Shown here piece by piece: positions 1-8,805 of a stretch of DNA of 64,000 bases. The notes under the pieces were generated by a model. That model did not search any database. It had not been told where the DNA came from and was given only the letters and a program-made list of their open reading frames with translations. Position 1 is the stretch's first letter; the number at the start of each line of letters is the position of its first letter. A program made the position numbers and the translations under genes. Source of the stretch: Lachnospiraceae bacterium (GTDB lineage: Bacteria; Bacillota; Clostridia; Lachnospirales; Lachnospiraceae). The stretch covers positions 20,438-84,437 of the forward strand of contig JAFZNO010000093.1 in the NCBI GenBank assembly GCA_017552985.1. The letters are read 5' to 3'.

Positions 1-758
1 ATATCGTCTGAATATTTGCTGTATTCCACGGAGAGCTTATTATCGTTCTCATCATATGCCAAATAACTGTCATCCGTCTCTTCCGCGTCTATCGAATAAC
101 CACATTCCTTACACTTTTTAACGTATTGGTCATAGTCCGCTTTTTTCGCGGAGAACGTCGCTGAGAATCCGCTCGTGGTTGAAGAAGTATATTTCAGCTT
201 TCCTTCCGGCTTCGGAAGATCGCTGCCAAGTCCCTGCGTCGGCCAGCTCGCATACTTGCTGGAACCACCGTCGAATTCATGCAATAACGCTCCAAACCAG
301 AAGAAAACAAGAATGCCCGTAAGAATGAGGCAAATCCTTTTTACCAACAGCTGCTTTGGATTCCTGCTCACCCGATGCTTTTTTTTCATGACAATGGCCG
401 TGATCATCAGAGCCAGCTGAAACAACGAGATAAAACCAACCGCCTTTTCATCCGTAAAGATCAAAAACGAAAAGAAACCTACAATAATGCAGAAAATGAT
501 TTGCAGGACAAGGATGATAACGTCCTTTGCCTTCTGCCCCGCAGAGTTTGCGTTCTTTTGGTTCGCTTGGTTTTGGAAATTTTTCTGCGCTTCCTGAATG
601 CTTTCCTTTCGCACGTCCCGGATGGCGTCATGCAACATTCCCTGCAACTCAGCCTTAGATACGCCGTCAAACGGCTCCGTAGCCTCGCAATAGGGACATA
701 CAAAAACCTTTCTCTCCTGATCTACGCGCATTACCGCGTTACAATTCTTACAATTCAT
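1..758 (-). CDS. Zinc-ribbon membrane protein, 3' part cut by window edge
   Basis: The ATG is at 758 and the frame is open to base 1, so the C-terminus is missing; 252 residues are visible. Residues 1-26 carry two CxxC pairs (C3/C6, C21/C24), a zinc-ribbon-like start. A Gln/Lys-rich linker leads to three hydrophobic segments near 79-101, 106-124 and 141-160. The outer domain after residue 180 begins LPKPEGK and contains a Tyr/Val/Cys/Gly pattern (YDQYVKKCKECGYSID). This resembles a small Clostridia family of unknown function (DUF6591-like, from memory). No upstream partner is in the same transcription unit; the cysK terminator lies just before it. The function is unknown and I do not assign one. 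Confidence 0.75.
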   Translation of the reverse strand, partial: MNCKNCNAVMRVDQERKVFVCPYCEATEPFDGVSKAELQGMLHDAIRDVRKESIQEAQKNFQNQANQKNANSAGQKAKDVIILVLQIIFCIIVGFFSFLIFTDEKAVGFISLFQLALMITAIVMKKKHRVSRNPKQLLVKRICLILTGILVFFWFGALLHEFDGGSSKYASWPTQGLGSDLPKPEGKLKYTSSTTSGFSATFSAKKADYDQYVKKCKECGYSIDAEETDDSYLAYDENDNKLSVEYSKYSDD

Positions 759-853
759 AACAAATTCTCCCAAACTTCGATATTACTGATAGAATTGTAA
801 CATTGAAATCGTATTTTTGCAATCGGTTCCGCACATTCTTTAAAATCGCGTAA

Positions 854-887
854 CAAAAAACGTGAGCCCGGATTGACCAGACTCACG
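854..887 (-). terminator. Rho-independent terminator after cysK
   Basis: On the minus strand a CGTGAGT...CTCACG stem with a GC-containing loop is followed directly by a run of six T. It begins 15 bases after the cysK stop, and separates cysK from the zinc-ribbon gene. Confidence 0.75.
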
Positions 888-902
888 CCATTTCTTTTCA
901 GA

Positions 903-1838
903 TTAGTCTTCCGTAAACAATGCGGTGGAATAATATCTGTCGCCGCTGTCAGGAAGAAGCGCCACGATCACCTTGCCCTTATTCTCAGGTCTCTTTGCAA
1001 GCTCGATCGCGCCATACAGGGACGCGCCGGAGGAAATGCCTACGGAGATGCCTTCCTTCTTTGCAAGAAGCTTTGCGGTTGCAAATGCAGCGTCATTGGG
1101 TGCCTTGATGATCTCATCATAGATCTTGGTATTCAGCACGTCAGGAACGAAACCTGCGCCGATGCCCTGGATCTTATGAGCGCCGGCCTTGCCCTCGGAA
1201 AGAACGGGGGAGCTCTCAGGCTCTAATGCCACGATTTTCACGTTCGGATTCTGCTCCTTCAAGTACTCACCGGTACCAGTTAAGGTTCCGCCAGTACCTA
1301 CGCCGGCGATAAATACGTCAACGTTACCGTCCGTGTCATTCCAGATCTCGGGACCAGTCGTTGCCCTGTGGATCGCAGGATTTGCGGGATTGACAAACTG
1401 TCCGGGAATAAAGCTGCCTGGAATTTCCTTTGCAAGCTCTTCCGCCTTTGCGATGGCACCCTTCATGCCCTTTGCGCCCTCGGTCAAAACGATCTCAGCG
1501 CCATATGCCTTCAGGATGTTTCTGCGCTCAACGCTCATGGTCTCAGGCATGGTCAGGATAATGCGATATCCCTTTGCGGCGGCAATGGCTGCAAGACCAA
1601 TTCCGGTATTGCCGCTAGTGGGCTCGATGATCACGGAATCTTTCTTCAAAAGCCCCTTCTCCTCAGCATCCTCGATCATGGCCTTCGCGATACGATCCTT
1701 AACGCTTCCTGCGGGATTGAAGTACTCCAGCTTTACAAGAATCGTTGCTTCCAGTCCAAGTTCCTTCTCAATATTCACAACCTCCACCAGGGGAGTGTTT
1801 CCGATCAGTCCTAACGTTCCTTTATAAATCTTAGCCAT
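903..1838 (-). CDS. cysK: Cysteine synthase (O-acetylserine sulfhydrylase)
   Basis: 311 residues, the usual length for CysK. It makes L-cysteine from O-acetylserine and sulfide using PLP, in the cytoplasm. The PLP lysine is K47 in GSVKDR; the substrate loop TSGNTG is at 74-79 and the phosphate-binding GTGGTLTG loop is near 180. The N-terminal GLIGNTPLV stretch is typical. GAGAGG sits 8 nt before the ATG. The gene follows metY after 129 bp that hold a palindromic repeat, so it may be read from the metY promoter or from its own. CysM-type enzymes share these motifs, but the overall sequence reads as CysK. Confidence 0.95.
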   Translation of the reverse strand: MAKIYKGTLGLIGNTPLVEVVNIEKELGLEATILVKLEYFNPAGSVKDRIAKAMIEDAEEKGLLKKDSVIIEPTSGNTGIGLAAIAAAKGYRIILTMPETMSVERRNILKAYGAEIVLTEGAKGMKGAIAKAEELAKEIPGSFIPGQFVNPANPAIHRATTGPEIWNDTDGNVDVFIAGVGTGGTLTGTGEYLKEQNPNVKIVALEPESSPVLSEGKAGAHKIQGIGAGFVPDVLNTKIYDEIIKAPNDAAFATAKLLAKKEGISVGISSGASLYGAIELAKRPENKGKVIVALLPDSGDRYYSTALFTED

Positions 1839-1915
1839 AATTCCATCCTCTCTTTCTTAGGGTCTCGCCCTATTATACACTTTTCTCTAATTTTTTTCTA
1901 CCCTTTTTGAGCTGT

Positions 1916-1962
1916 GGGGACGGGGTTTGCAGACCATTTTTTGCACCCTTAACCCCGTCCCT
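1916..1962. repeat. Imperfect palindromic intergenic repeat, copy 1
   Basis: GGGACGGGGTT and AACCCCGTCCC arms flank a core containing GCAAAAAATGG. A second copy with the same arms and a matching core (CAAAATAATGG) is at 27945-27991. It starts just after the metY stop codon. It could fold in metY mRNA, but no T-run follows, so it is not a standard terminator. Confidence 0.65.
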
Positions 1963-1967
1963 GGGGT

Positions 1968-3254
1968 TCATGCTCTTGCGCCTGCAAATCCGTTCTCGAG
2001 ATCTGCAATGATGTCATCGATATGCTCCGTGCCAATGGAAAGACGGATCGTATTCTGCTTGATGCCCTGATCTGCGAGCTCCTCGTCAGAAAGCTGGGAG
2101 TGGGTCGTGGATGCGGGATGGATCACAAGGCTCTTTACGTCAGCCACGTTAGCAAGCAGGGAGAAGATCTTCAGGTTGTCAATGAACTTCCAAGCTTCTT
2201 CACGGCCACCCTTGATCTCAAAGGTAAAGATGGAACCGCCGCCATTCGGGAAGAATTTCTTGTAGAGTTCATGATCGGGATGATCCTCCAGGGAAGGATG
2301 ATTTACCTTCTCTACCTGAGGGTGATTCTTTAAGAACTCTACAACCTTCTTCGTGTTCTCCACGTGTCTGTCCAGTCTCAGGGATAGGGTCTCAACGCCC
2401 TGCAGAAGCAGGAATGCGTTGAAGGGAGAAATGGTTGCACCCGTGTCGCGAAGGAGGATTGCGCGAATATAGGTTACGAATGCAGCCGGGCCTACAACGT
2501 CGTAAAAGCTTACGCCGTGATAGCTGGGGTTCGGTGCGGCAATGTTCGGATACTTTCCGCTTGCCTTCCAGTCAAACTTACCGGACTCAATGATAATGCC
2601 GCCGAGGGTCGTTCCGTGGCCGCCGATAAACTTCGTCGCGGAATGAACCACGATGTCTGCGCCATGCTCGATGGGTCTGAACAGATAAGGAGTTCCAAAG
2701 GTATTGTCAACTACCAGGGGAAGTCCGTGCTTGTGTGCGATCTCTGCAATGGCGTCAACGTTGGGGATATCGCTGTTGGGATTGCCAAGGGTCTCCAAAT
2801 AGATGGCTCTGGTATTCTCCTGAATGGCTCCCTCAACCTCTGCCAGATTATGTGCGTCTACGAAGGTCGTGGTGATGCCATACTGAGGAAGCGTATGGGA
2901 AAGAAGGTTGAAGCTTCCGCCGTAGATGGTCTTCTGTGCTACCACGTGACCGCCGTTTGCTGCCAGGGCCTCAATGGCATAGGAGATGGCTGCCGCGCCG
3001 GAGGCAAGTGCCAATGCAGCGCTGCCGCCCTCCAAAGCGGCGATTCTCTTCTCGAGAACGTCCTGGGTGCTATTGGTAAGTCTTCCGTAAATGTTACCTG
3101 CATCTGCAAGACCGAAACGGTCTGCCGCGTGCTTGCTGTTATGGAATACGTAAGAAGTGGTCTGATAAATGGGTACTGCCCTGGAATCGGTTGCGGGATC
3201 CGCCTGCTCCTGACCAACGTGTAACTGTAAGGTTTCAAATTTGTAATTGCTCAT
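1968..3254 (-). CDS. metY: O-acetylhomoserine sulfhydrylase (Cys/Met metabolism PLP enzyme)
   Basis: 428 residues, the length typical of MetY/Cys17-type O-acetylhomoserine aminocarboxypropyltransferases and longer than MetB/MetC (about 380-400). It joins sulfide or methanethiol to O-acetylhomoserine. The PLP lysine is K208 in HSATKFIGGHG; the N-terminal LQLHVGQE and the YGRLTNST motif are characteristic. AAAGGAG is 9 nt before the ATG. It lies behind an Rrf2-type operator, a Cys-rich leader peptide and a terminator/antiterminator, so its expression is very likely tied to cysteine supply. A cystathionine synthase role is less likely given the length and motifs. Confidence 0.92.
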   Translation of the reverse strand: MSNYKFETLQLHVGQEQADPATDSRAVPIYQTTSYVFHNSKHAADRFGLADAGNIYGRLTNSTQDVLEKRIAALEGGSAALALASGAAAISYAIEALAANGGHVVAQKTIYGGSFNLLSHTLPQYGITTTFVDAHNLAEVEGAIQENTRAIYLETLGNPNSDIPNVDAIAEIAHKHGLPLVVDNTFGTPYLFRPIEHGADIVVHSATKFIGGHGTTLGGIIIESGKFDWKASGKYPNIAAPNPSYHGVSFYDVVGPAAFVTYIRAILLRDTGATISPFNAFLLLQGVETLSLRLDRHVENTKKVVEFLKNHPQVEKVNHPSLEDHPDHELYKKFFPNGGGSIFTFEIKGGREEAWKFIDNLKIFSLLANVADVKSLVIHPASTTHSQLSDEELADQGIKQNTIRLSIGTEHIDDIIADLENGFAGARA

Positions 3255-3383
3255 AATCGTAATCTCCTTTTGTTTTCATTTCTATTTTCGCATTATTAAT
3301 ATTCAGTTGTTATGAAATTTCACTTGAGTTTCTTCCTCACTCATAAAACCCGTCTGCCTTCGGCATCCGTCATCGCTTCGCAA

Positions 3384-3414
3384 AAATGCCCGGGCTTTTT
3401 ACTCCCGGGCATTT
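3384..3414 (-). terminator. Attenuator terminator in metY leader
   Basis: On the minus strand the arms AAATGCCCGGG and CCCGGGCATTT form an 11-bp stem with a 9-nt loop, followed by a T-run (GCATTTTTG). The left arm is shared with a competing upstream pairing (3485-3505), so termination would be conditional. It lies between the leader peptide stop and metY. Confidence 0.8.
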
Positions 3415-3505
3415 GGCATTCTCTTCTGCTTAGCTTCTACATCGCAGTTCATCAAGGCGTGCTAACGGACAGCGCAGCGCCCCAGCCAAATTTAATGCCC
3501 GGGAG
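3401..3505 (-). promoter_or_regulatory. Competing antiterminator pairing in metY leader
   Basis: The segment at 3485-3505 (minus ACTCCCGGGCATT plus flanking AAATTTGGC) is complementary to 3401-3417 (minus GCCAAATGCCCGGGAGT), with only a short bulge. The second segment is also the left arm of the terminator at 3384-3414, so the two structures exclude each other. The upstream segment lies inside the leader peptide frame about 12 nt after three Cys codons. A ribosome stalled there would be placed to influence the choice. Confidence 0.7.
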
Positions 3506-3567
3506 TTTCGCATTCGCAGACAACAACACATGCCGTTATTCTTTTTGAGATTCTGAATTGTAAGCAT
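3430..3567 (-). CDS. Cys-rich leader peptide of metY
   Basis: A 45-codon frame with GGAGG 8 nt before its ATG. The peptide starts MLTIQNLKKNNGMCCCLRMR; residues 14-16 are three consecutive TGT Cys codons, and two further Cys codons follow. The stop is 16 bases before the attenuator hairpin. Transcription would start near 3622. The likely role is a sensor of charged tRNA-Cys through ribosome stalling, as in amino-acid leader attenuation; the peptide itself need not have a function. The rest of the peptide resembles nothing I know. Confidence 0.7.
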   Translation of the reverse strand: MLTIQNLKKNNGMCCCLRMRNSRALNLAGALRCPLARLDELRCRS

Positions 3568-3628
3568 ATCTCACGCCTCCTAACGAATTTGCTACACGAA
3601 ACTGTCTACCGTCAACTTCGATATTGTG

Positions 3629-3661
3629 ATCATATCACTATTAGCCTACTATGTCAATAGG
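3629..3661 (-). promoter_or_regulatory. metY promoter with Rrf2-type operator
   Basis: On the minus strand TTGACA, 17 nt, TATGAT. The -35 box lies within the inverted repeat CCTATTGACATAGTAGG (3645-3661). The same arrangement recurs before nifS and the second rrf2 gene. A bound Rrf2 protein would block RNA polymerase. Confidence 0.85.
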
Positions 3662-3681
3662 TTTTGTGAGATTTTTTTAAT

Positions 3682-4866
3682 TTATTCCTGAAACCCTTTT
3701 TTCAGTCTGTCTAAAGCCTCCTTTAGCGTGCTTCTGCCCGTTGCAAGATTGATGCGTTCAAAGCCAGTTCCCGTCTTTCCAAAAATGTGGCCGTCATCCA
3801 GCCAAAGCTTCGCCTTCTTGAGGATTCGCTCCGACAATTCCTCACCGCAAAGTCCAAAAGCACGGAAATCCAGCCATACAAGATACGTTCCCTCAGGTTC
3901 AACAACCTTTATCTCCGGGAGTTCCCTTTGCAGATACTCCTTCAGAAATTGGAGATTCTCCTGGATATACTTCCATGCGGCCCTGTACCATTCCTCACCA
4001 TGCTGATAGGCAACCTTGCATGCCTCCACGCCAAAGGCATTGAGCTGACTGTAGCCTGCTGCCTGGATCTGCTTTCGTAGTGCCCTCCTGAGCTTTTGAT
4101 CCGGCACGATGATGTTTGCGATCTGCAGTCCCGCAAGGTTGAAGGTCTTGCTGACGGAGGTGCAGGTGATGCAAAACTCCTTTGCCCGCTCGTCCGCATT
4201 CAGAAATGGCACGTGCTTGTGCCCCGGGTATATAAAATCCTCATGGATCTCGTCGCTCACAACGATCACGCCATGCCGTACGCAGATCTCCGCAAGCCTT
4301 TGCAGCTCCTCCTTCGTCCATACCCTGCCGACGGGATTGTGCGGACTGCAAAGCATAAAGAGCTTCACGCGATATTCCTTGATCTTGTTTTCAAAATCTT
4401 CGAAATCAACGTGATAGATTCCATTCTCCGGCACAAGATCACTGCTGATCACCTTACGGCCATTATCCTGCACAACCTCCGTCAGGGGATAATATACCGG
4501 CTGCTGGATCAGCACGTAATCCCCAGCCTCCGTATAGGCCTTCACCGCCATTGCCAAGGCAAAGACAACGCCCGGCGTCTTTAATACCCACTGGGGCTCC
4601 ACGTCCAGATCGTGATGGGATTTCATCCAATCCCGCAGAGCTTCAAAGTAATCCTCCCGCGTTTCCGTGTAACCAAAGATCCCGTGTCTCGCCCGCTCCT
4701 CCAAGGCATCCAAGATGAAGCTGGAGGTCTTAAAGTCCATGTCAGCGACCCAAAGCGGAAGCACGTCCGCAGGCTTCCCCCTGCGCACTGCAAAATCATA
4801 TTTCAGGCTGTCCGTATTCCGGCGCTCCACCACTTCGTCAAAATTCAAATTTCTTTCCTGCTCCAT
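3682..4866 (-). CDS. MalY/PatB-type PLP C-S lyase (cystathionine beta-lyase)
   Basis: 394 residues from the ATG at 4866, preferred over the in-frame GTG nine bases upstream because AAGG is then 8 nt away. It is a fold-type I aminotransferase-like enzyme: early PLWVADMDF, CSPHNPVGR and DEIHEDF motifs, and the PLP lysine in TSVSKTFNLAGL are those of MalY/PatB. Such enzymes cleave cystathionine or cysteine conjugates to a thiol, pyruvate and ammonia. It is the last gene of the thiol operon, 104 bp after the GNAT-cystathionine synthase fusion. Family members with regulatory roles (MalY) exist, but the setting favours catabolism or transsulfuration. Confidence 0.88.
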   Translation of the reverse strand: MEQERNLNFDEVVERRNTDSLKYDFAVRRGKPADVLPLWVADMDFKTSSFILDALEERARHGIFGYTETREDYFEALRDWMKSHHDLDVEPQWVLKTPGVVFALAMAVKAYTEAGDYVLIQQPVYYPLTEVVQDNGRKVISSDLVPENGIYHVDFEDFENKIKEYRVKLFMLCSPHNPVGRVWTKEELQRLAEICVRHGVIVVSDEIHEDFIYPGHKHVPFLNADERAKEFCITCTSVSKTFNLAGLQIANIIVPDQKLRRALRKQIQAAGYSQLNAFGVEACKVAYQHGEEWYRAAWKYIQENLQFLKEYLQRELPEIKVVEPEGTYLVWLDFRAFGLCGEELSERILKKAKLWLDDGHIFGKTGTGFERINLATGRSTLKEALDRLKKGFQE

Positions 4867-4970
4867 CTCGTCCACCTTCTTTCAAGTCGCCCTTGCGATT
4901 TCTTTGTTTCTTTCCTAATTCTCTTCCAAGCCTCTGGCTTGCCTCTTGATACCGCCTTATGACTTAACCG

Positions 4971-6767
4971 TCATTTGTCAAAACTGTCAAATGCCTGCTC
5001 CAGATCCGCGATCAAATCCTTCGTATCCTCAATACCCGCAGATAATCTCAACACGCGCTCCGTGATGCCGTTGGCAAGTCTTACTTCCTCCGGCACGTCC
5101 GCATGTGTCTGCGTCGTCGGATAGGTGAGCAGCGTCTCCACGCCGCCTAAGCTCTCCGCAAAAGGAATCAGCTTTGTATTCTTCAATACGTGATGCGCCA
5201 GTTCCTTGCTCTCCAACTCAAAGGTCAGCATGGAACCAAATCCGCTGGCCTGCGACTTACAGATCTCATGCGCTTCCGTCCCGGGAATTCCAGGGTAATA
5301 GACCTTCTTTACCTCAGGCCTCTGCAGAAGCCAGTTAGCGATTGCCTTTGCATTCGCCTGCGCTTTCTCCATGCGAAGCGGCAAGGTCTTGATGCCGCGC
5401 AGGATGAGCCAGCTGTCAAACGGCGCCAAACCCGATCCCACCGTTTTGATGAGGAATCTCATCCGCTCCGAGATCTCCTGCGATTTCGTTACGATAAAGC
5501 CTGCCAGGGTGTCATTATGTCCGCCAAGGAATTTCGTGCCGCTGTGGATCACGACGTCCGCTCCCAGTTCCAAAGGTTTCTGGAAATAGGGAGACAAGAA
5601 GGTATTGTCCACGATCAGCAGTAAGCCGTAACGCTTTGCGATCTCCGCTGCCTTCCTTACGTCCGTCACGTTCATCATGGGATTCGTCGGCGTTTCGATA
5701 AAGATGGCCTTCGTATTCTCCTTGACGAATGCCTCCAGATTCTCCTTGCTGCAATTTACGTGAGAGAAAGTGATCCCGTTCTTCACGCATACGTTGCGGA
5801 ACAAGCGGATGCTGCCGCCATAAAGGTCTGCATCTGCAATGATATGGTCTCCAGGCTTAAAAATCTCCATCAGCGCCGTGATGGCTGCCATGCCGGTGCT
5901 GAATGCCAGCGCGTCAATTCCGCCCTCCAAGGCTGCCACCACCTTTTCCACCTGCGCCCTGGTTGGATTCTGCAATCTACCGTAATCAAAGCCCGTGCTC
6001 TTGCCAACCTCAGGATGCTCAAAGGTAGCCGATTGATAAATGGGGAAGCTGATGGCACCAGTGACGTCAGCCACGGGACGCTCCTTGTTTCCGTATACGC
6101 ACTTCGTTGCGAAGCCAAAGCCCTTATCCGCGCCCGCAACGCTTCCGGTGCTCCCTGCCGCTTCCGCCGCGCTATTGACCGGCACACTTACCTTCGTCAA
6201 ATCTTCCGCCGCGCTCCCGGCCTGCTCCCGTACTCTCTCTTCGCCAGCCTTAAGCGCCGCCTCATCCAAGTACTTTTCCACGAGCACGCAAGTAAAGTTT
6301 GGATGAAATCCCGCCGGTCTGACGGGCTTTTCGCCCTCTTCCTTCTTCCGCGGCGCGTCATAGGCATGGGCGGAAACCTCTGGGTTATAAACGTAACCAC
6401 ACTTTTCGTAAAAGCCCTGCGCCCTGTCCTGGCTGGAAATAACAATGTGCGAAATGCCTTTCTCAGCGATCCACTGCTCTGCCGCCTCGATCATCACGCG
6501 GCCATAGCCACCCTTTTGCTTTTCGCGGACCGTGCAGACGCGTTCGATCTTCGCCACGTCCTTTTTGGGATAAGCGATGCGAAGTCCGGAAACGGGCTTA
6601 TGATCCTCCACCACGAGAATTCCCTGAAAGTCTTCCGTTCCCTTATCACCGTTAAATTCCATTTCTACCGGAATTCCCTGCCCCACGCAAAATGCGTCCG
6701 TCCTGATATAATTATATGCATGCAACTGCCAAATTGGAGAATCTCCCGTCACTCTGTAAACTTCCAT
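4971..6767 (-). CDS. GNAT acetyltransferase fused to cystathionine gamma-synthase/lyase
   Basis: 598 residues; AAAGGAG is 7 nt before the ATG. Residues 1-165 read as a GNAT domain, with an acetyl-CoA loop REKQKGGYGR at 81-90 and the usual FYEKCGY motif at 119-125. Residues 170-215 are an Ala/Glu/Gly-rich linker. Residues 216-598 are a complete transsulfuration PLP enzyme, with DYGRLQNPTR at 261-270, PLP lysine K412 in HSGTKFLGGHND and a conserved C-terminal LSAGIED. The PLP half would form or split cystathionine-type thioethers. The GNAT substrate is unknown; an amino group on a thiol amino acid is a reasonable guess. Frame and linker show no sign of an assembly join. Confidence 0.85.
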   Translation of the reverse strand: MEVYRVTGDSPIWQLHAYNYIRTDAFCVGQGIPVEMEFNGDKGTEDFQGILVVEDHKPVSGLRIAYPKKDVAKIERVCTVREKQKGGYGRVMIEAAEQWIAEKGISHIVISSQDRAQGFYEKCGYVYNPEVSAHAYDAPRKKEEGEKPVRPAGFHPNFTCVLVEKYLDEAALKAGEERVREQAGSAAEDLTKVSVPVNSAAEAAGSTGSVAGADKGFGFATKCVYGNKERPVADVTGAISFPIYQSATFEHPEVGKSTGFDYGRLQNPTRAQVEKVVAALEGGIDALAFSTGMAAITALMEIFKPGDHIIADADLYGGSIRLFRNVCVKNGITFSHVNCSKENLEAFVKENTKAIFIETPTNPMMNVTDVRKAAEIAKRYGLLLIVDNTFLSPYFQKPLELGADVVIHSGTKFLGGHNDTLAGFIVTKSQEISERMRFLIKTVGSGLAPFDSWLILRGIKTLPLRMEKAQANAKAIANWLLQRPEVKKVYYPGIPGTEAHEICKSQASGFGSMLTFELESKELAHHVLKNTKLIPFAESLGGVETLLTYPTTQTHADVPEEVRLANGITERVLRLSAGIEDTKDLIADLEQAFDSFDK

Positions 6768-6840
6768 CTTACGTCTCCTTTACGTCATCTATCAGCTTGC
6801 GTTCTCCGCACGCCTCTTCAGCTTTATAATCCTTGCGTCA

Positions 6841-7989
6841 CTAAAGACTCGTCATCAATCTCAGCGTCAGTTCAGCGGATCTCGTAAGCTCCGCCGCCGT
6901 CGTATACTCATCCGTACCATGACTGTTCTCCATGGCATTTGCAATGACGATGGTATCCACTCCGCCTTCATTTAACCTGTTAGCATCGCTTCCTCCGTAC
7001 GTCGTTATCGTCTCCGGATGCTCCAGCGTCGTCACCTCCTTTGCCGCCGCAAGAAAGCGTTTGACGACGTTCTTTCTTTTCGAAATGCCGTAGGACCTTA
7101 TGTGTTCCGTCAATCCAAACTCTATCGCTCCGCCGTATTTCTTGGCTGCCTTTTCAAAGATTTCCCTGATCAGGTCTGCCTCGCAGAGTGCTCTCTCATG
7201 CTCTAGGCATCGGATTTCCCCTTCGATCCAAATCTCTTCGGGAACAATGTTTCTTCCGCTTCCGCCGCTGATCGTTCCAAAGTTTACCGTGAGATTTTCA
7301 TAGACCCGTCCGGTCCTGATATTGGCCAAGGCATCCGCTGCAATGCTAAGTGCATTAATACCCTTCTCTGGATTAAATCCCGCGTGCGCTGCCCTGCCCT
7401 TCACCCCAATCTTTAGGGAGAGGATGGAAGGTGCCGCCGTCGCTGCCGTCCCGACAGGCCCCGTCAAATCCAGCACGTAGCCTTCCTTTGCCTTAATTTT
7501 CTTGTAATCCAGGAACCTGCTGCCGCTGCAGTAGGGTTCCTCCGCCACCGTAAAAAGAATTTCCAGGTCGGGATGGGGAAGCTTCTTTTCCTTGATGACC
7601 GTCAGGGCTTCTATAATGGAGACCAGCCCGGAAACGTCATCCGCGCCGAGCACCGTATTCCCTGCGGAAGTGATCCTCCCGTCATCATGAAGGATCGCTT
7701 TCTTTCCAGTCCCTGGATTTACCGTATCCATATGGGAGGAGAAAAGGATCGGATCACCAGTTCCTTTTAAGTATGCATAGAGATTCGACGCAGTCTTGGT
7801 TCTGGACGCATCTTCTTCCAATAGCTTACGTTTTGCGTCATCTTCCTCCACGCTAAGCCCCAGGCTCTCCAGCTTTTCCTTCAGATAGTTTGCGATCTCT
7901 TCTTCCTGATAAGAAGGGGCGTCGAAGGAGGTCAGTTTGAAGAATTCCTCTAGGATCCGATCCTTGTTTACGCTTACTTTATTTGCCAT
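6841..7989 (-). CDS. Peptidase T-like M20 metallopeptidase
   Basis: 382 residues, matching the PepT-like branch (YqjE/PepT2 type) of M20. Metal-binding elements are visible: SSHMDTV, GADDVSG and AEEPYCSG, with a late SHGTDEY carrying the last histidine. The middle part (residues near 180-290) is the dimerisation lid. It would remove N-terminal residues from small peptides or act as an amidohydrolase. It lies 33 bp after the ABC ATPase gene in a thiol operon, so Cys-containing peptides or conjugates are likely substrates, by inference. GAGAGGAAG precedes the ATG at proper distance. Confidence 0.85.
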   Translation of the reverse strand: MANKVSVNKDRILEEFFKLTSFDAPSYQEEEIANYLKEKLESLGLSVEEDDAKRKLLEEDASRTKTASNLYAYLKGTGDPILFSSHMDTVNPGTGKKAILHDDGRITSAGNTVLGADDVSGLVSIIEALTVIKEKKLPHPDLEILFTVAEEPYCSGSRFLDYKKIKAKEGYVLDLTGPVGTAATAAPSILSLKIGVKGRAAHAGFNPEKGINALSIAADALANIRTGRVYENLTVNFGTISGGSGRNIVPEEIWIEGEIRCLEHERALCEADLIREIFEKAAKKYGGAIEFGLTEHIRSYGISKRKNVVKRFLAAAKEVTTLEHPETITTYGGSDANRLNEGGVDTIVIANAMENSHGTDEYTTAAELTRSAELTLRLMTSL

Positions 7990-8022
7990 TCACTTCACTT
8001 CCTCTCTAGGGACTCATCTGAT

Positions 8023-8805
8023 TTAGATCACGTATTCCGGTTCCTCCAGAAGACTCATCTTCCTTAAGAAATCCCTTGTCCGCTCTTGTTTGGGAGCCGT
8101 AAACACTTCCTTGGGCGTGCCGTCCTCCACGATCTTTCCGTGGTCCAGGAAAATGCATCTGGTGGCAACCTTACGGATAAATGCCATCTCATGGGATACC
8201 AAGATCATGGTATGTCCCTCTTCTGCGAGTTGCTTGATCGTCTCCAGCACCTCACCCACAAGCTCTGGATCCAGCGCGGACGTTGGCTCATCCATCAAGA
8301 TCAGGTCCGGCTTCATTGCCAGTACTCTGGCGATGGCAACGCGCTGCTGCTGACCGCCGGAAAGATGTTTGGGATAATGGTTGGCCCACTGCGTCATGCC
8401 CACTCTGTCCAGTTCCTTCAGCGCGATCTCTCTCGCCTCTTCCTTGCTCTTTTTCTGTACGGTGATCAGTCCTTCCATTACATTTTCCAGCGCCGTCTTC
8501 TTTTGAAACAGGTTAAATCTCTGGAAGACCATGCCGGTTCTCTGGCGAAGCTGCGTCACGTTCTTCAGGTTTGACTTCTTCGCATTAGACAGATCGATCT
8601 GACTCTCCCCGATCTCAATGGATCCGCTCTCCGGAACCTCCAGTTGGTTGATGCAGCGAAGAAGCGTAGATTTTCCGGTGCCAGACGGTCCGATCACGCC
8701 CAACACGTCGCCCTCGTTGATGGTAAGGTCAATGCCATCCAAAACAACGTTATTGTTGAATTTCTTTTTCAGATCCTTTATGACAAACCTCTGTTTTTCT
8801 GCCAT
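8023..8805 (-). CDS. Polar amino-acid ABC transporter, ATP-binding protein
   Basis: 260 residues. Walker A GPSGTGKST, signature LSGGQQQR, Walker B LILMDEPTSALD and the switch histidine in LVSHEM are all intact. The length and GMVFQRFNLF Q-loop are typical of polar amino-acid uptake (GlnQ/TcyC type). Its start overlaps the permease end by 28 bp, pointing to translational coupling. With the Cys leader upstream of the operon, cystine or another thiol compound is the likely cargo. Confidence 0.93.
   Translation of the reverse strand: MAEKQRFVIKDLKKKFNNNVVLDGIDLTINEGDVLGVIGPSGTGKSTLLRCINQLEVPESGSIEIGESQIDLSNAKKSNLKNVTQLRQRTGMVFQRFNLFQKKTALENVMEGLITVQKKSKEEAREIALKELDRVGMTQWANHYPKHLSGGQQQRVAIARVLAMKPDLILMDEPTSALDPELVGEVLETIKQLAEEGHTMILVSHEMAFIRKVATRCIFLDHGKIVEDGTPKEVFTAPKQERTRDFLRKMSLLEEPEYVI

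Noticed and set aside
3255-3681. SAM riboswitch or T-box upstream of metY
   Set aside because: No T-box sequence (AGGGTGGNACCGCG) and no SAM-I core were seen; the peptide frame and competing hairpins explain the region better.
5760-6887. 375-codon plus-strand frame opposite the GNAT fusion
   Set aside because: Mirror of a well-supported gene; no ribosome site or recognisable domain.
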